In this document: positions 1 to 5,060 of the stretch, one piece after another | How the letters are laid out: every line of letters begins with the position of its first letter | How positions within the stretch are numbered: position 1 is the stretch's first letter | NCBI GenBank assembly: GCA_023398345.1 | Contig: JAEWSK010000251.1 | Span: 1 to 5,060 of the forward strand | Direction: 5' to 3' | DNA from: Armatimonadota bacterium | Lineage (GTDB): Bacteria > Armatimonadota > UBA5829 | Length of the DNA stretch: 5,060 nucleotides | The notes under the pieces: generated by a model | Seen by the model: only the letters and a program-made list of their open reading frames with translations | What the model was told of the DNA's origin: nothing | Databases searched by the model: none | Made by a program: the position numbers and the translations under genes

Positions 1-121
1 CGTAAGAACAGTGTTTGTTCCAATTGCATGAGCATATAAAATGGGTTTATTGCCCGGCAGACAGTAGTCGAACGCATTTTATGCTTCTGACGAAAATTAC
101 AAAAGTCTACGTTCATGAATC
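1..121. other. upstream non-coding region of the oxidoreductase gene
   Basis: No gene can be supported here. The stretch holds a short inverted repeat (GAACA-N5-TGTTC, 6-20) and a looser one in which GCATATAAAATG (32-43) faces CATTTTATGC (75-84), pairing 10 bp with a two-base bulge. A TATAAA at 35-40 could be a -10 element, but no matching -35 sits at 16-18 bp, so I do not call a promoter. The oxidoreductase promoter may be here in a non-consensus form or lie upstream of the window. Confidence 0.4.
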
Positions 122-128
122 GGGGGAG
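122..128 (+). promoter_or_regulatory. ribosome binding site deciding a GTG start
   Basis: GGGGGAG ends 7 nt before the GTG at 136, an ideal Shine-Dalgarno spacing. The in-frame ATG at 115 has no purine-rich motif before it (it follows AAAGTCTACGTTC), and the in-frame ATG at 157 has only weak purine sequence. This site therefore favours GTG 136 as the start. Confidence 0.7.
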
Positions 129-135
129 ATTAGCA

Positions 136-1407
136 GTGAAAAACGAGAATGACGGAATGACGAGAAGGGATTTCTTAAAGGGATCGGTGGTGACGGCCGC
201 AGCAGTCGGACTGGGCAGCATGGGTGTATTTTCACATGCAAAAGCAGAAATGATCGGCCCAAATGACACGATCAACACCGCACTAGTCGGAATAGGCAGC
301 CAGGGCATCATTTTAATTGACAGATTGCTGAAAGTACAAAATGTAAAGCTGGTAGCCTGCTGTGATATTCGCCCAGGCGCGCTTGCAGATGCAAAAAAAA
401 CAGCACAGGACGCTGAGGGCTATAATGATTATCAACAAATACTCGAGCGCAAGGACATTCAAGCAGTAATACTTGCAGTGCCCCTTAAGATGCATGCGTC
501 GATGGCAATAGACGCTATGCGAGCAGGTAAGCATGTGTTTTGCGAAAAAATGATGGCCTACTCCATCGAAGACGCAAAGCATATGGTGCGCGTTTCGAGG
601 CAGACGGGCAAAAAGCTCCAAATTGGATATCAGAGGCGCTATGATCCCAAATATATACACGCCTACAAGATGGCTCAAGATGGACTGCTCGGTAAAATTA
701 CACATATTAACTCTTATTGGAACCGCAACGCAAGTTGGCGACGGGCTGTGCCCGCCGATTCAACCGAAGAGTTGACAAACTGGAGATTGTACCGCAGCAC
801 GTCGCAGGGTCTGATGTCTGAACTGGGAAGCCACCAAATCAATGTCGCAAACTGGATAACCGGCGAGACGCCGAATGCAGTCGTAGGCATCGGCGGATTG
901 GACCATTGGAAAGACGGACGCAATATACTTGATAATGTGCAGGTTATCTTCCAGTATCCAGGCGGTTTGAAATACACCCTTCAGTCACTGACAACAAACC
1001 AGTACTGCAGAGAAACTGAGCATATTATGGGCACAAAAGGAACTATGGTTCTATCCCCATACACATGCATGTTCTACCGCGAACCTCACACTGACGAAGA
1101 AGTTTGGGAGAGCATGGCAAGCAAGTCCAAGGACGGAAAAAAATCAGGCATCATACTTGACGCAAGCAAGTCGCCAAGACTTGAAAAGGCCGCTGCAGAA
1201 GGCAAGGTAATCGAGGAACTTGAAAACCTCAAGAAAGATGCGTATCAGCTCGAACTCGACGACTTTTTCTTGGCAATTCGCGACGGACATGAGCCGATAT
1301 GTTCAGGAAAAATCGGAATGGAATCATGCGTTGCTGCTATAAAGGCAAACGACGCGATGGATGCCAAGCAGTGGCTCGATATTCCATCTGAACTTTATAA
1401 AGTGTAG
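136..1407 (+). CDS. Tat-exported Gfo/Idh/MocA family NAD(P)-dependent oxidoreductase
   Basis: This is a 423-residue protein from GTG 136; starting at ATG 115 would add seven residues. The N-terminus has a twin-arginine signal: TRRDFLK (RR at 10-11), a hydrophobic Ala/Gly/Val stretch and an AKA signal-peptidase site ending near residue 37, so the folded enzyme is probably exported with its cofactor bound, as known for Zymomonas glucose-fructose oxidoreductase. A Rossmann fold follows, with GIGSQG at 52-57 after a beta strand and an acidic CCDI at the end of the second strand. The family's EK motif appears as CEKMM (E137, K138), where many members have CEKP. Later come GYQRRYDPKY and ELGSHQINVANW, whose His233 matches the usual catalytic histidine; Asn236 stands where the family often has Asp. 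The C-terminal half is the alpha/beta substrate domain. Family members oxidise or reduce sugars, inositols and related compounds; the substrate cannot be read here. The gene is monocistronic as far as visible and convergent with the hydrolase-like gene. The family call is firm; the start is likely. Confidence 0.93.
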   Translation: MKNENDGMTRRDFLKGSVVTAAAVGLGSMGVFSHAKAEMIGPNDTINTALVGIGSQGIILIDRLLKVQNVKLVACCDIRPGALADAKKTAQDAEGYNDYQQILERKDIQAVILAVPLKMHASMAIDAMRAGKHVFCEKMMAYSIEDAKHMVRVSRQTGKKLQIGYQRRYDPKYIHAYKMAQDGLLGKITHINSYWNRNASWRRAVPADSTEELTNWRLYRSTSQGLMSELGSHQINVANWITGETPNAVVGIGGLDHWKDGRNILDNVQVIFQYPGGLKYTLQSLTTNQYCRETEHIMGTKGTMVLSPYTCMFYREPHTDEEVWESMASKSKDGKKSGIILDASKSPRLEKAAAEGKVIEELENLKKDAYQLELDDFFLAIRDGHEPICSGKIGMESCVAAIKANDAMDAKQWLDIPSELYKV

Positions 1408-1552
1408 CTGCAAGCAGACCCTGCAAGAACTTATTTGGAAGATATTTGTATGTAGCGAAATAACGCCGGTCGCAATGCTCGTGTAAAAGGGCGCGGCTTA
1501 CTTGGGCGCACAGTTCGTGCGCGTCAACCTTGGCAGGGAATCGATTGTGGAC
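1408..1552. other. 3' flank of the oxidoreductase gene, no gene seen
   Basis: No credible coding or RNA gene lies here. It contains a tandem-like CTGCAAG direct repeat (1408-1414 and 1421-1427) directly after the stop codon and a small stem-loop, GCGCAC-AGTTC-GTGCGC (1506-1522), with no T-run behind it. It would be transcribed as the 3' untranslated part of the oxidoreductase mRNA before the terminator. Confidence 0.4.
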
Positions 1553-1593
1553 AAAAAAAAGGCCCCGCGCGATGCGTGGGGCCTTTGCTATTT
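1553..1593. terminator. bidirectional rho-independent terminator between convergent genes
   Basis: A 13-bp stem (AAAGGCCCCGCGC at 1558-1570 with GCGTGGGGCCTTT at 1574-1586, one G-T wobble) closes a GAT loop. On the minus strand the A8 at 1553-1560 becomes eight T residues, making a canonical strong terminator about 30 nt after the stop of the hydrolase-like gene. On the plus strand the stem is followed by TTTGCTATTTT, a weaker but plausible U-tract for the oxidoreductase mRNA, whose stop lies about 150 nt upstream. Its place between two converging genes fits a shared terminator. Confidence 0.9.
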
Positions 1594-1599
1594 TAAAAC

Positions 1600-1619
1600 G
1601 CCGACGGGAATAAGTCGGC
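1600..1619. repeat. small inverted repeat at the hydrolase stop codon
   Basis: GCCGAC (1600-1605) and GTCGGC (1614-1619) can form a 6-bp stem with an 8-nt loop. It touches the last base of the minus-strand TAG stop at 1619-1621. It has no clean T-run on either strand, so it is at most an accessory to the nearby terminator. Confidence 0.35.
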
Positions 1620-3817
1620 TACCATTTTAACGCGATTTTGCACTCGCCTGGAGGACACTGGTTTAGCGTCACATGGTATGCGCCGTTGATAATCTCCTGC
1701 TTGACGGTGCTATGCTTACCATCTACGACAATCTCCTTTGGAGATGCACGCAGAACAAGAGTGGTCTTGCGTCCGGCAAGAATATCAATTTCCGCACGCC
1801 CCGCTCCATCGATTAGTTTGCGAAGATAACTCACCCCGATCACATCGAAAAATTTTGAGCGCCGACCGACGACGCGCAGCACTCGAAATGACTTCGGCTG
1901 GATTTCAATGTCCGTTTGCCCATCGGGAAGAAACTTAAGTTCGCGACAATCCCAGATATTCGCTCGGCCAGGCTTGCTGCTTACTAACCCAGGCTTGTCT
2001 GAAAAATTTGCTATAGATATATAGTCGTGCTTATTGATATTCCAGAGAATATCATCGGTGCGCGGCTCAATTATAAAACCAGGGAAATTGACCTCACGCA
2101 GAGCATAACGCACCGCGCGCTCTGCAAAAGGCGCAGTTTCATCGGATAGTCCAAAACCGCAATACTGAGCGAGAGTCGCCCGGTCTCGCCACTCGGCCAC
2201 TACGGGCATGTGCGAATCGGGTAAATCGACTTCATAAAGCACGCTGGCTCGCGAGCCAAAAACTCGCTTTACGTTCGCAATTGTTTTTGACGGAAGCGTC
2301 AGCTCATCACCAAAGAACGAGGAGCGCCTTATTCTTGACACGTCTCGCAGCTTTATCGGCTCGTCGGATATATACTGACCTTGATCTTCCTGCTTGAGGC
2401 CGATAAGCTCAAAGACGCCCGGACATGCGGCGCTGCCCGGACGAAGCCCAGGCTTTTCAATATCTGCAGAGAAGCCTTGACCGTCGCCAAATGCGATCAG
2501 CCCGCGCTTTTCAGCCCCTTGCCACCATCTGCTTATCGCCATCATCTGATCAGATGTCAGCGGGAAATGCTCGTCAAGAACCAGCAGTTGAACTTCCGGA
2601 TGCCTCGCCAAGTCTTCTTCCAAAGTGTCGGCAAAAAATGTCAACATCGGCACGCCTGCCCCAAAATGCAGTCGCTTGGCTAACGCCCAATAAAACTGAA
2701 AGACAGTTTCGTAGGTGTAAGGCTCGGCATGGATAGTGCCGCTGTGCGAAAACACAAACGCCACCGGAGCCACCGGCTGGCCCAGCCTGCTTGCAAAAGA
2801 GGCCGCGTCGACCAGTGCGTCCATGTGCTTATCGTCTTCGCCGTAATTCTTTGGATACCAATGCCGCGTGAACCCACCGGGCACGCCAGCCAAAGACGCA
2901 AGCGTCGTATCCTTGTAAAAATCAGGCGGCATCAGCGATTCCGCTGGTACGGAATGCTCATTCGTAGGATTGCTGACACAGATGACGTCCTTACCCAGCG
3001 AGTGGGCAATTATCTCAGTGTAATATAGTTTTGGAGAGCTAGATAGATCATCGCCGGTGCGCATTGTGTCGCAGTAGATATTGTCCGGCTGCATGCGCAC
3101 GACAATAATGTCGAGTTCGTCGATTTTAGATATACGCTGGATGGGACATGACGGATTGAGCGTGCCTTGCGGCGTGTTCTCAATTGTCGGTATGAAGAAC
3201 CAGGGCATTACGCCCGCTTTCTTCGCGCCAACCGACTTTGCATGAACTACCAGTTCACGACAAAAATCTACGAGCGTATCTGCCTTTGCTTTTTGAACAC
3301 GAAGGTAGTCGGTGCTTTCAATCCTTTTATCAGGATAACAAACACCTGGATGAGCCGACTTATACTCAGCATAAAATGGGTCATTTGAACCGGGTATGTC
3401 CACAGCATACATCGGCTCCTCAAAAATCACCCAATCGTAGCCGTATTGTTCAACGAAGATAGATGTTAGCTCTTTGAGGTAATCGCGCCAAGCTCGCGAC
3501 GAAAACGACGCGAAGAAGTTGCGGCTTCCGCACATCTTGACTTCATTGTCAATATCGTGTTGAGCCTGTTCAATGCCGACTCGATCGCCGGCGCATATCG
3601 TAGTCTGAATTTGAATTGCAGACGGATAGCCTCTACGCTTAGCCTCAGAGGCAAATTCGATATACGCGGATTTATGACGCCCTATTACATCTTCGAACGC
3701 ACCTGCGTAGTAAGCATTGTACGCGACATCAAACCCATATCGTTCGAGCGTCTCGAAATATCTCGATCTGGATTCAGCGTTCGAAACTGATTGTGGGCCA
3801 ACAGGCAATACATTCAT
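1619..3817 (-). CDS. glycoside hydrolase-like protein (GH42/clan GH-A-like architecture), cytoplasmic
   Basis: This 732-residue protein starts at ATG 3817. An in-frame TGA at 3833-3835 rules out any longer form, and AGAGGGGG sits 8 nt upstream. It has no signal peptide or membrane segment, so it is probably cytoplasmic. Residues about 15-345 read as a barrel-like region: aromatic-rich YNAYYAG near 33-39, then WVIFEEPMY (Glu133, Glu134) after a hydrophobic strand and LYYTEI (Glu268) after another. These are the best candidates for an acid/base and nucleophile pair. Residues about 350-450 resemble the beta-galactosidase trimerisation/GATase-like domain, including VQLLVLDEHFPLTSDQM (409-425) and GLIAFGDGQG (439-448). 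The C-terminus is beta-rich, with ISIANFSDKPG near 600 and a final beta module at about 665-732. Such proteins usually cleave beta-linked galactosides or other oligosaccharides; the substrate is unknown and the catalytic assignment is my inference. The mRNA probably begins near 3980 and ends at the strong terminator below 1560. It could also be a non-catalytic relative. The gene is certain, the family moderately so. Confidence 0.85.
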   Translation of the reverse strand: MNVLPVGPQSVSNAESRSRYFETLERYGFDVAYNAYYAGAFEDVIGRHKSAYIEFASEAKRRGYPSAIQIQTTICAGDRVGIEQAQHDIDNEVKMCGSRNFFASFSSRAWRDYLKELTSIFVEQYGYDWVIFEEPMYAVDIPGSNDPFYAEYKSAHPGVCYPDKRIESTDYLRVQKAKADTLVDFCRELVVHAKSVGAKKAGVMPWFFIPTIENTPQGTLNPSCPIQRISKIDELDIIVVRMQPDNIYCDTMRTGDDLSSSPKLYYTEIIAHSLGKDVICVSNPTNEHSVPAESLMPPDFYKDTTLASLAGVPGGFTRHWYPKNYGEDDKHMDALVDAASFASRLGQPVAPVAFVFSHSGTIHAEPYTYETVFQFYWALAKRLHFGAGVPMLTFFADTLEEDLARHPEVQLLVLDEHFPLTSDQMMAISRWWQGAEKRGLIAFGDGQGFSADIEKPGLRPGSAACPGVFELIGLKQEDQGQYISDEPIKLRDVSRIRRSSFFGDELTLPSKTIANVKRVFGSRASVLYEVDLPDSHMPVVAEWRDRATLAQYCGFGLSDETAPFAERAVRYALREVNFPGFIIEPRTDDILWNINKHDYISIANFSDKPGLVSSKPGRANIWDCRELKFLPDGQTDIEIQPKSFRVLRVVGRRSKFFDVIGVSYLRKLIDGAGRAEIDILAGRKTTLVLRASPKEIVVDGKHSTVKQEIINGAYHVTLNQCPPGECKIALKW

Positions 3818-3825
3818 GGCGCAAG

Positions 3826-3833
3826 CCCCCTCT
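3826..3833 (-). promoter_or_regulatory. ribosome binding site of the hydrolase-like gene
   Basis: On the minus strand AGAGGGGG lies 8 nt before ATG 3817. The in-frame TGA at 3835-3833 overlaps its start, so no upstream start is possible and the site fits this ATG. Confidence 0.7.
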
Positions 3834-3947
3834 CAGAACGTAGATACCGTTCCACTAGCGGGTGCGAAACCACAGACGTCCATGCCTGATCACGATGCCA
3901 GAAACTGACACTGCGCACCAAAGTATCCCCCCTTGACATGTAAACTG

Positions 3948-3966
3948 TGTGCGACCAGTTGGCACA
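3948..3966. repeat. inverted repeat in the hydrolase leader
   Basis: TGTGC (3948-3952) and GCACA (3962-3966) flank a 9-nt spacer. With an alternative register the arms extend to CTG and CAG (3945-3947 and 3965-3967) around a two-base bulge. It would lie about 15-35 nt into the hydrolase mRNA, where it could be an operator or a leader hairpin. The arms are short and it may be chance. Confidence 0.3.
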
Positions 3967-3986
3967 GTAGTCTGCATGCTACCCGT

Positions 3987-4015
3987 ATTATACATTGTTG
4001 GGACTCTTATGTCTA
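3987..4015 (-). promoter_or_regulatory. sigma-70 type promoter for the hydrolase-like gene
   Basis: On the minus strand TAGACA (4015-4010, five of six matches to TTGACA) and a perfect TATAAT (3992-3987) are separated by exactly 17 bp within an AT-rich tract. Transcription would start near 3980, about 160 nt before ATG 3817, and the only gene ahead of it is the hydrolase-like gene. The match is seen in the sequence; its use is inferred. Confidence 0.65.
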
Positions 4016-4034
4016 CTATATCTACCTCCTGTAT

Positions 4035-4064
4035 TTGGCAATTCTCGACAGCAAGGTCTATTAT
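4035..4064 (+). promoter_or_regulatory. possible plus-strand promoter without an obvious gene
   Basis: TTGGCA (4035-4040) and TATTAT (4059-4064) are spaced 18 bp, each with five of six consensus matches. The next plus-strand gene is the tRNA about 270 bp further on, which has its own closer promoter. In AT-rich DNA such a match can arise by chance. Confidence 0.25.
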
Positions 4065-4294
4065 CGATATATACTAGTCGCATTGCATTCTGTTTCTACA
4101 TATTTCCCACTTTACGGAACGATTTTTGCCGATCCGTATAGGCATGCTCAACACGATTGATCTACATGCTCGACTTAAGCGCTTTTTATCGACAAAGGCT
4201 CACCTGCAACTAATAAAAGAGGGTGTAGATTCGCATGCCGGCAGGCTATGTTGGGCATTATTGGCAAGCAATTGCAAAGATAGAGCGATCATAA

Positions 4295-4323
4295 TTGACA
4301 TGAAGCCGGCTCGATGATAAGAT
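4295..4323 (+). promoter_or_regulatory. promoter of the tRNA-Gly gene
   Basis: A perfect TTGACA (4295-4300) is followed at 17 bp by TAAGAT (4318-4323, four of six matches). The predicted start near 4330 is a few bases before the tRNA's 5' end at 4337, the usual arrangement for a single tRNA gene with a short leader removed by RNase P. Confidence 0.65.
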
Positions 4324-4336
4324 AGTGGTGCAAGGT

Positions 4337-4412
4337 GCGGGAGTAGCTCAGTTGGTAGAGCGCTAGCCTTCCAAGCTGGATGTCGCGAGTTCGAGCCTCG
4401 TCTCCCGCTCCA
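4337..4412 (+). tRNA. tRNA-Gly, anticodon TCC
   Basis: The 76-nt cloverleaf is complete. The acceptor stem GCGGGAG (4337-4343) pairs with CTCCCGC (4402-4408), followed by discriminator T and encoded CCA (4410-4412). The D stem is GCTC/GAGC. The anticodon stem CTAGC/GCTGG (4363-4367 and 4375-4379, one T-G pair) holds loop CTTCCAA with anticodon TCC at 4370-4372, reading GGA and, by wobble, other glycine codons. The variable loop has five bases. The T arm GCGAG/CTCGT (one G-T pair) holds TTCGAGC. It closely matches the common bacterial tRNA-Gly(TCC). No direct repeat of its 3' end is visible in the window, so there is no sign of an integrated element at this tRNA. Confidence 0.97.
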
Positions 4413-4419
4413 TTTTTTT
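4413..4419 (+). terminator. T-run after the tRNA
   Basis: Seven T residues follow the encoded CCA directly. There is no separate hairpin, so the T-arm and acceptor stem of the tRNA would have to act as the upstream structure if this is the transcription end. The run is seen; its function is inferred. Confidence 0.45.
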
Positions 4420-4486
4420 ACATGGCAGCATTGTTCTTTTGAGCAAAACAGTAAAGATCACTTTTTGTCTCATCCTCTTTCTCGCA

Positions 4487-4500
4487 ATGAGCTTGCTCAT
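4487..4500. repeat. short inverted repeat downstream of the tRNA
   Basis: ATGAGC (4487-4492) and GCTCAT (4495-4500) form a near-palindrome; in RNA it would be a small hairpin closed by a four-base loop. No T-run follows on either strand, so it is not a terminator. The rest of 4420-4628 shows no gene and no clear terminator for the minus-strand gene that ends at 4629. Confidence 0.3.
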
Positions 4501-4628
4501 GCTACGCCTTAATTCAAGCCTACCGATGATGAAAAACTTCTCAAGCATCACTAGCAGATAAGGCAGATGATTCAGCCGAGCATGCGGGGGTAATTGCAGA
4601 ATTGGCGCAGCAGAAATGCCCTTCCGGA

Positions 4629-5060
4629 CTATCCGCCTTTGGCTGTGGATGCCAAAAAGATAATTGCGAGTTTGCTGATGCGACTGGCTGTGGGTGCCCA
4701 TTTTGAATCGGGGTGCTTATAGCGATAGGTGTCCAACGCCGTCGGGACGAGTATCATTGCGCCAATGAGACTCTCACTGCAGCCCAGTGAATCGGCCATT
4801 CCCTTTGTATCACGCTCGTTTGGGCCTGCTTGCGCAAACGCCGTTGCCGCATAGCCTACAGTCAGCCAGAAGTTAAATGCCGTTAGACCCTTTAGCGTAG
4901 GCTCGTCTTCTTTTATTAGATTTGGATGCGAACTCAGCACAAATTCGTTAATTATATGCTGCGCATTGAAGCCTGCTGAAGCGGTTATGTAGTGATCACG
5001 GTTCGTCAAAGGCTTGTTGGGCTGTATTGTAAAAAACGGGATCGGACCATAGTGTATGCC
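4629..5060 (-). CDS. unrecognised, probably membrane-associated protein, C-terminal part (5' end outside window)
   Basis: The frame is open from the window edge to a TAG at 4629-4631 and encodes 143 residues with no stop, so the gene almost certainly starts beyond 5060. An internal TTG at 5009 is in frame but needs no role as a start, because protein-like sequence continues upstream of it (HYGPIPFFTIQP). Visible features are DHYITASAGFNAQHIINE, a hydrophobic stretch in GLTAFNFWLTVGYAATAFAQ, a second in LIGAMILVPTAL and a short hydrophobic tail IIFLAST. These suggest one to three membrane or membrane-near helices with polar loops between. The HY...AGFNAQH pattern, with several histidines and a glutamate, could be a conserved site, but I do not recognise the family. 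It ends about 215 nt from the tRNA and points toward it; no terminator is evident between them. That this is real coding sequence is likely from its composition and open frame; function is unknown. Confidence 0.65.
   Translation of the reverse strand, partial: GIHYGPIPFFTIQPNKPLTNRDHYITASAGFNAQHIINEFVLSSHPNLIKEDEPTLKGLTAFNFWLTVGYAATAFAQAGPNERDTKGMADSLGCSESLIGAMILVPTALDTYRYKHPDSKWAPTASRISKLAIIFLASTAKGG

Larger units (their letters stand above)
3836..4294. other. intergenic region between hydrolase-like gene and tRNA
   Basis: About 460 bp with no convincing gene. The plus-strand open frames at 3933-4160 and 4126-4317 have no good ribosome binding site, an unlikely composition (the first is crowded with Tyr, Ile, Leu and His) and no recognisable motif; the second also runs through the tRNA promoter. 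The part nearest the hydrolase gene (3836-3980) is its probable mRNA leader. The part at about 3985-4110 is AT-rich and carries the minus-strand promoter plus a possible plus-strand one. From 4110 to 4294 I see nothing beyond short palindromes such as AAGCGCTT at 4177-4184. Confidence 0.5.

Noticed and set aside
2680..2901. Open frames on both strands within the hydrolase-like gene, and others within the oxidoreductase gene
   Set aside because: They are overlapping shadows of long, well-supported coding regions, with no ribosome binding sites or motifs of their own.
3933..3938. TTGACA on the plus strand as a possible -35 element
   Set aside because: No acceptable -10 element occurs at 16-18 bp; the sequence around 3956-3961 is CAGTTG.
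4022..4031. CAGGAGGTAG on the minus strand, a near-perfect Shine-Dalgarno sequence
   Set aside because: No ATG, GTG or TTG follows at a suitable distance, and it lies upstream of the -35 element of the minus-strand promoter, so it would not be in that mRNA.
3933..4160. Plus-strand open frame of 75 codons in the AT-rich intergenic region
   Set aside because: It starts without a usable ribosome binding site (a TTG inside TTGACA), has an odd Tyr/Ile/Leu/His-rich composition and crosses the better-supported minus-strand promoter.
4126..4317. Plus-strand open frame of 63 codons just before the tRNA
   Set aside because: It begins at TTG without a Shine-Dalgarno sequence, shows no recognisable motif and runs through the tRNA promoter.
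4337..4412. tRNA as attachment site of an integrated element
   Set aside because: No integrase gene and no direct repeat of the tRNA 3' end is visible in the window.
4363..4701. Minus-strand open frame of 112 codons ending in RLELATSSLEG
   Set aside because: Its C-terminal end is the reverse complement of the tRNA-Gly gene, a common source of false proteins. It also overlaps the end of the better-supported gene at 4629-5060 and has no protein-like motifs.

Overview
The window looks like a bacterial chromosome segment with three protein-coding loci and one tRNA. A Tat (twin-arginine) exported Gfo/Idh/MocA oxidoreductase next to a large sugar-active protein of glycoside-hydrolase architecture is a pairing often seen in carbohydrate-degrading Armatimonadota or Planctomycetota and related phyla. 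That placement is an inference from gene style, not from a marker gene. Gene starts carry clear Shine-Dalgarno sequences and promoters of sigma-70 type are readable.

Layout: (1) 136-1407, plus strand, a Tat-signal NAD(P)-dependent oxidoreductase of the Gfo/Idh/MocA family; its best start is a GTG preceded by GGGGGAG. (2) 1408-1618, a convergent intergenic gap with a 13-bp terminator hairpin that can work in both directions. (3) 1619-3817, minus strand, a 732-residue protein with the look of a glycoside hydrolase related to GH42/clan GH-A: an N-terminal barrel-like region, a trimerisation/GATase-like middle domain and C-terminal beta-rich parts. It has no signal peptide. (4) 3818-4336, a roughly 520-bp intergenic region with a good minus-strand promoter (TAGACA-17-TATAAT), implying a leader of about 160 nt on the hydrolase mRNA, and a plus-strand promoter for the tRNA. 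(5) 4337-4412, tRNA-Gly(TCC) with encoded CCA and a T7 run straight after it. (6) 4629-5060, minus strand, the C-terminal 143 residues of an unrecognised, probably membrane-associated protein that continues beyond the window edge.

The oxidoreductase and the hydrolase-like protein are convergent and separately transcribed, so they do not form an operon. Both belong to families acting on sugars and could serve carbohydrate catabolism, but the sequence does not identify a substrate. I see no CRISPR array, insertion sequence, phage gene or defence system, and no strong sign of a new multi-gene system. The most worthwhile unknowns are the hydrolase-like protein with its long leader and the truncated membrane protein at the right edge.
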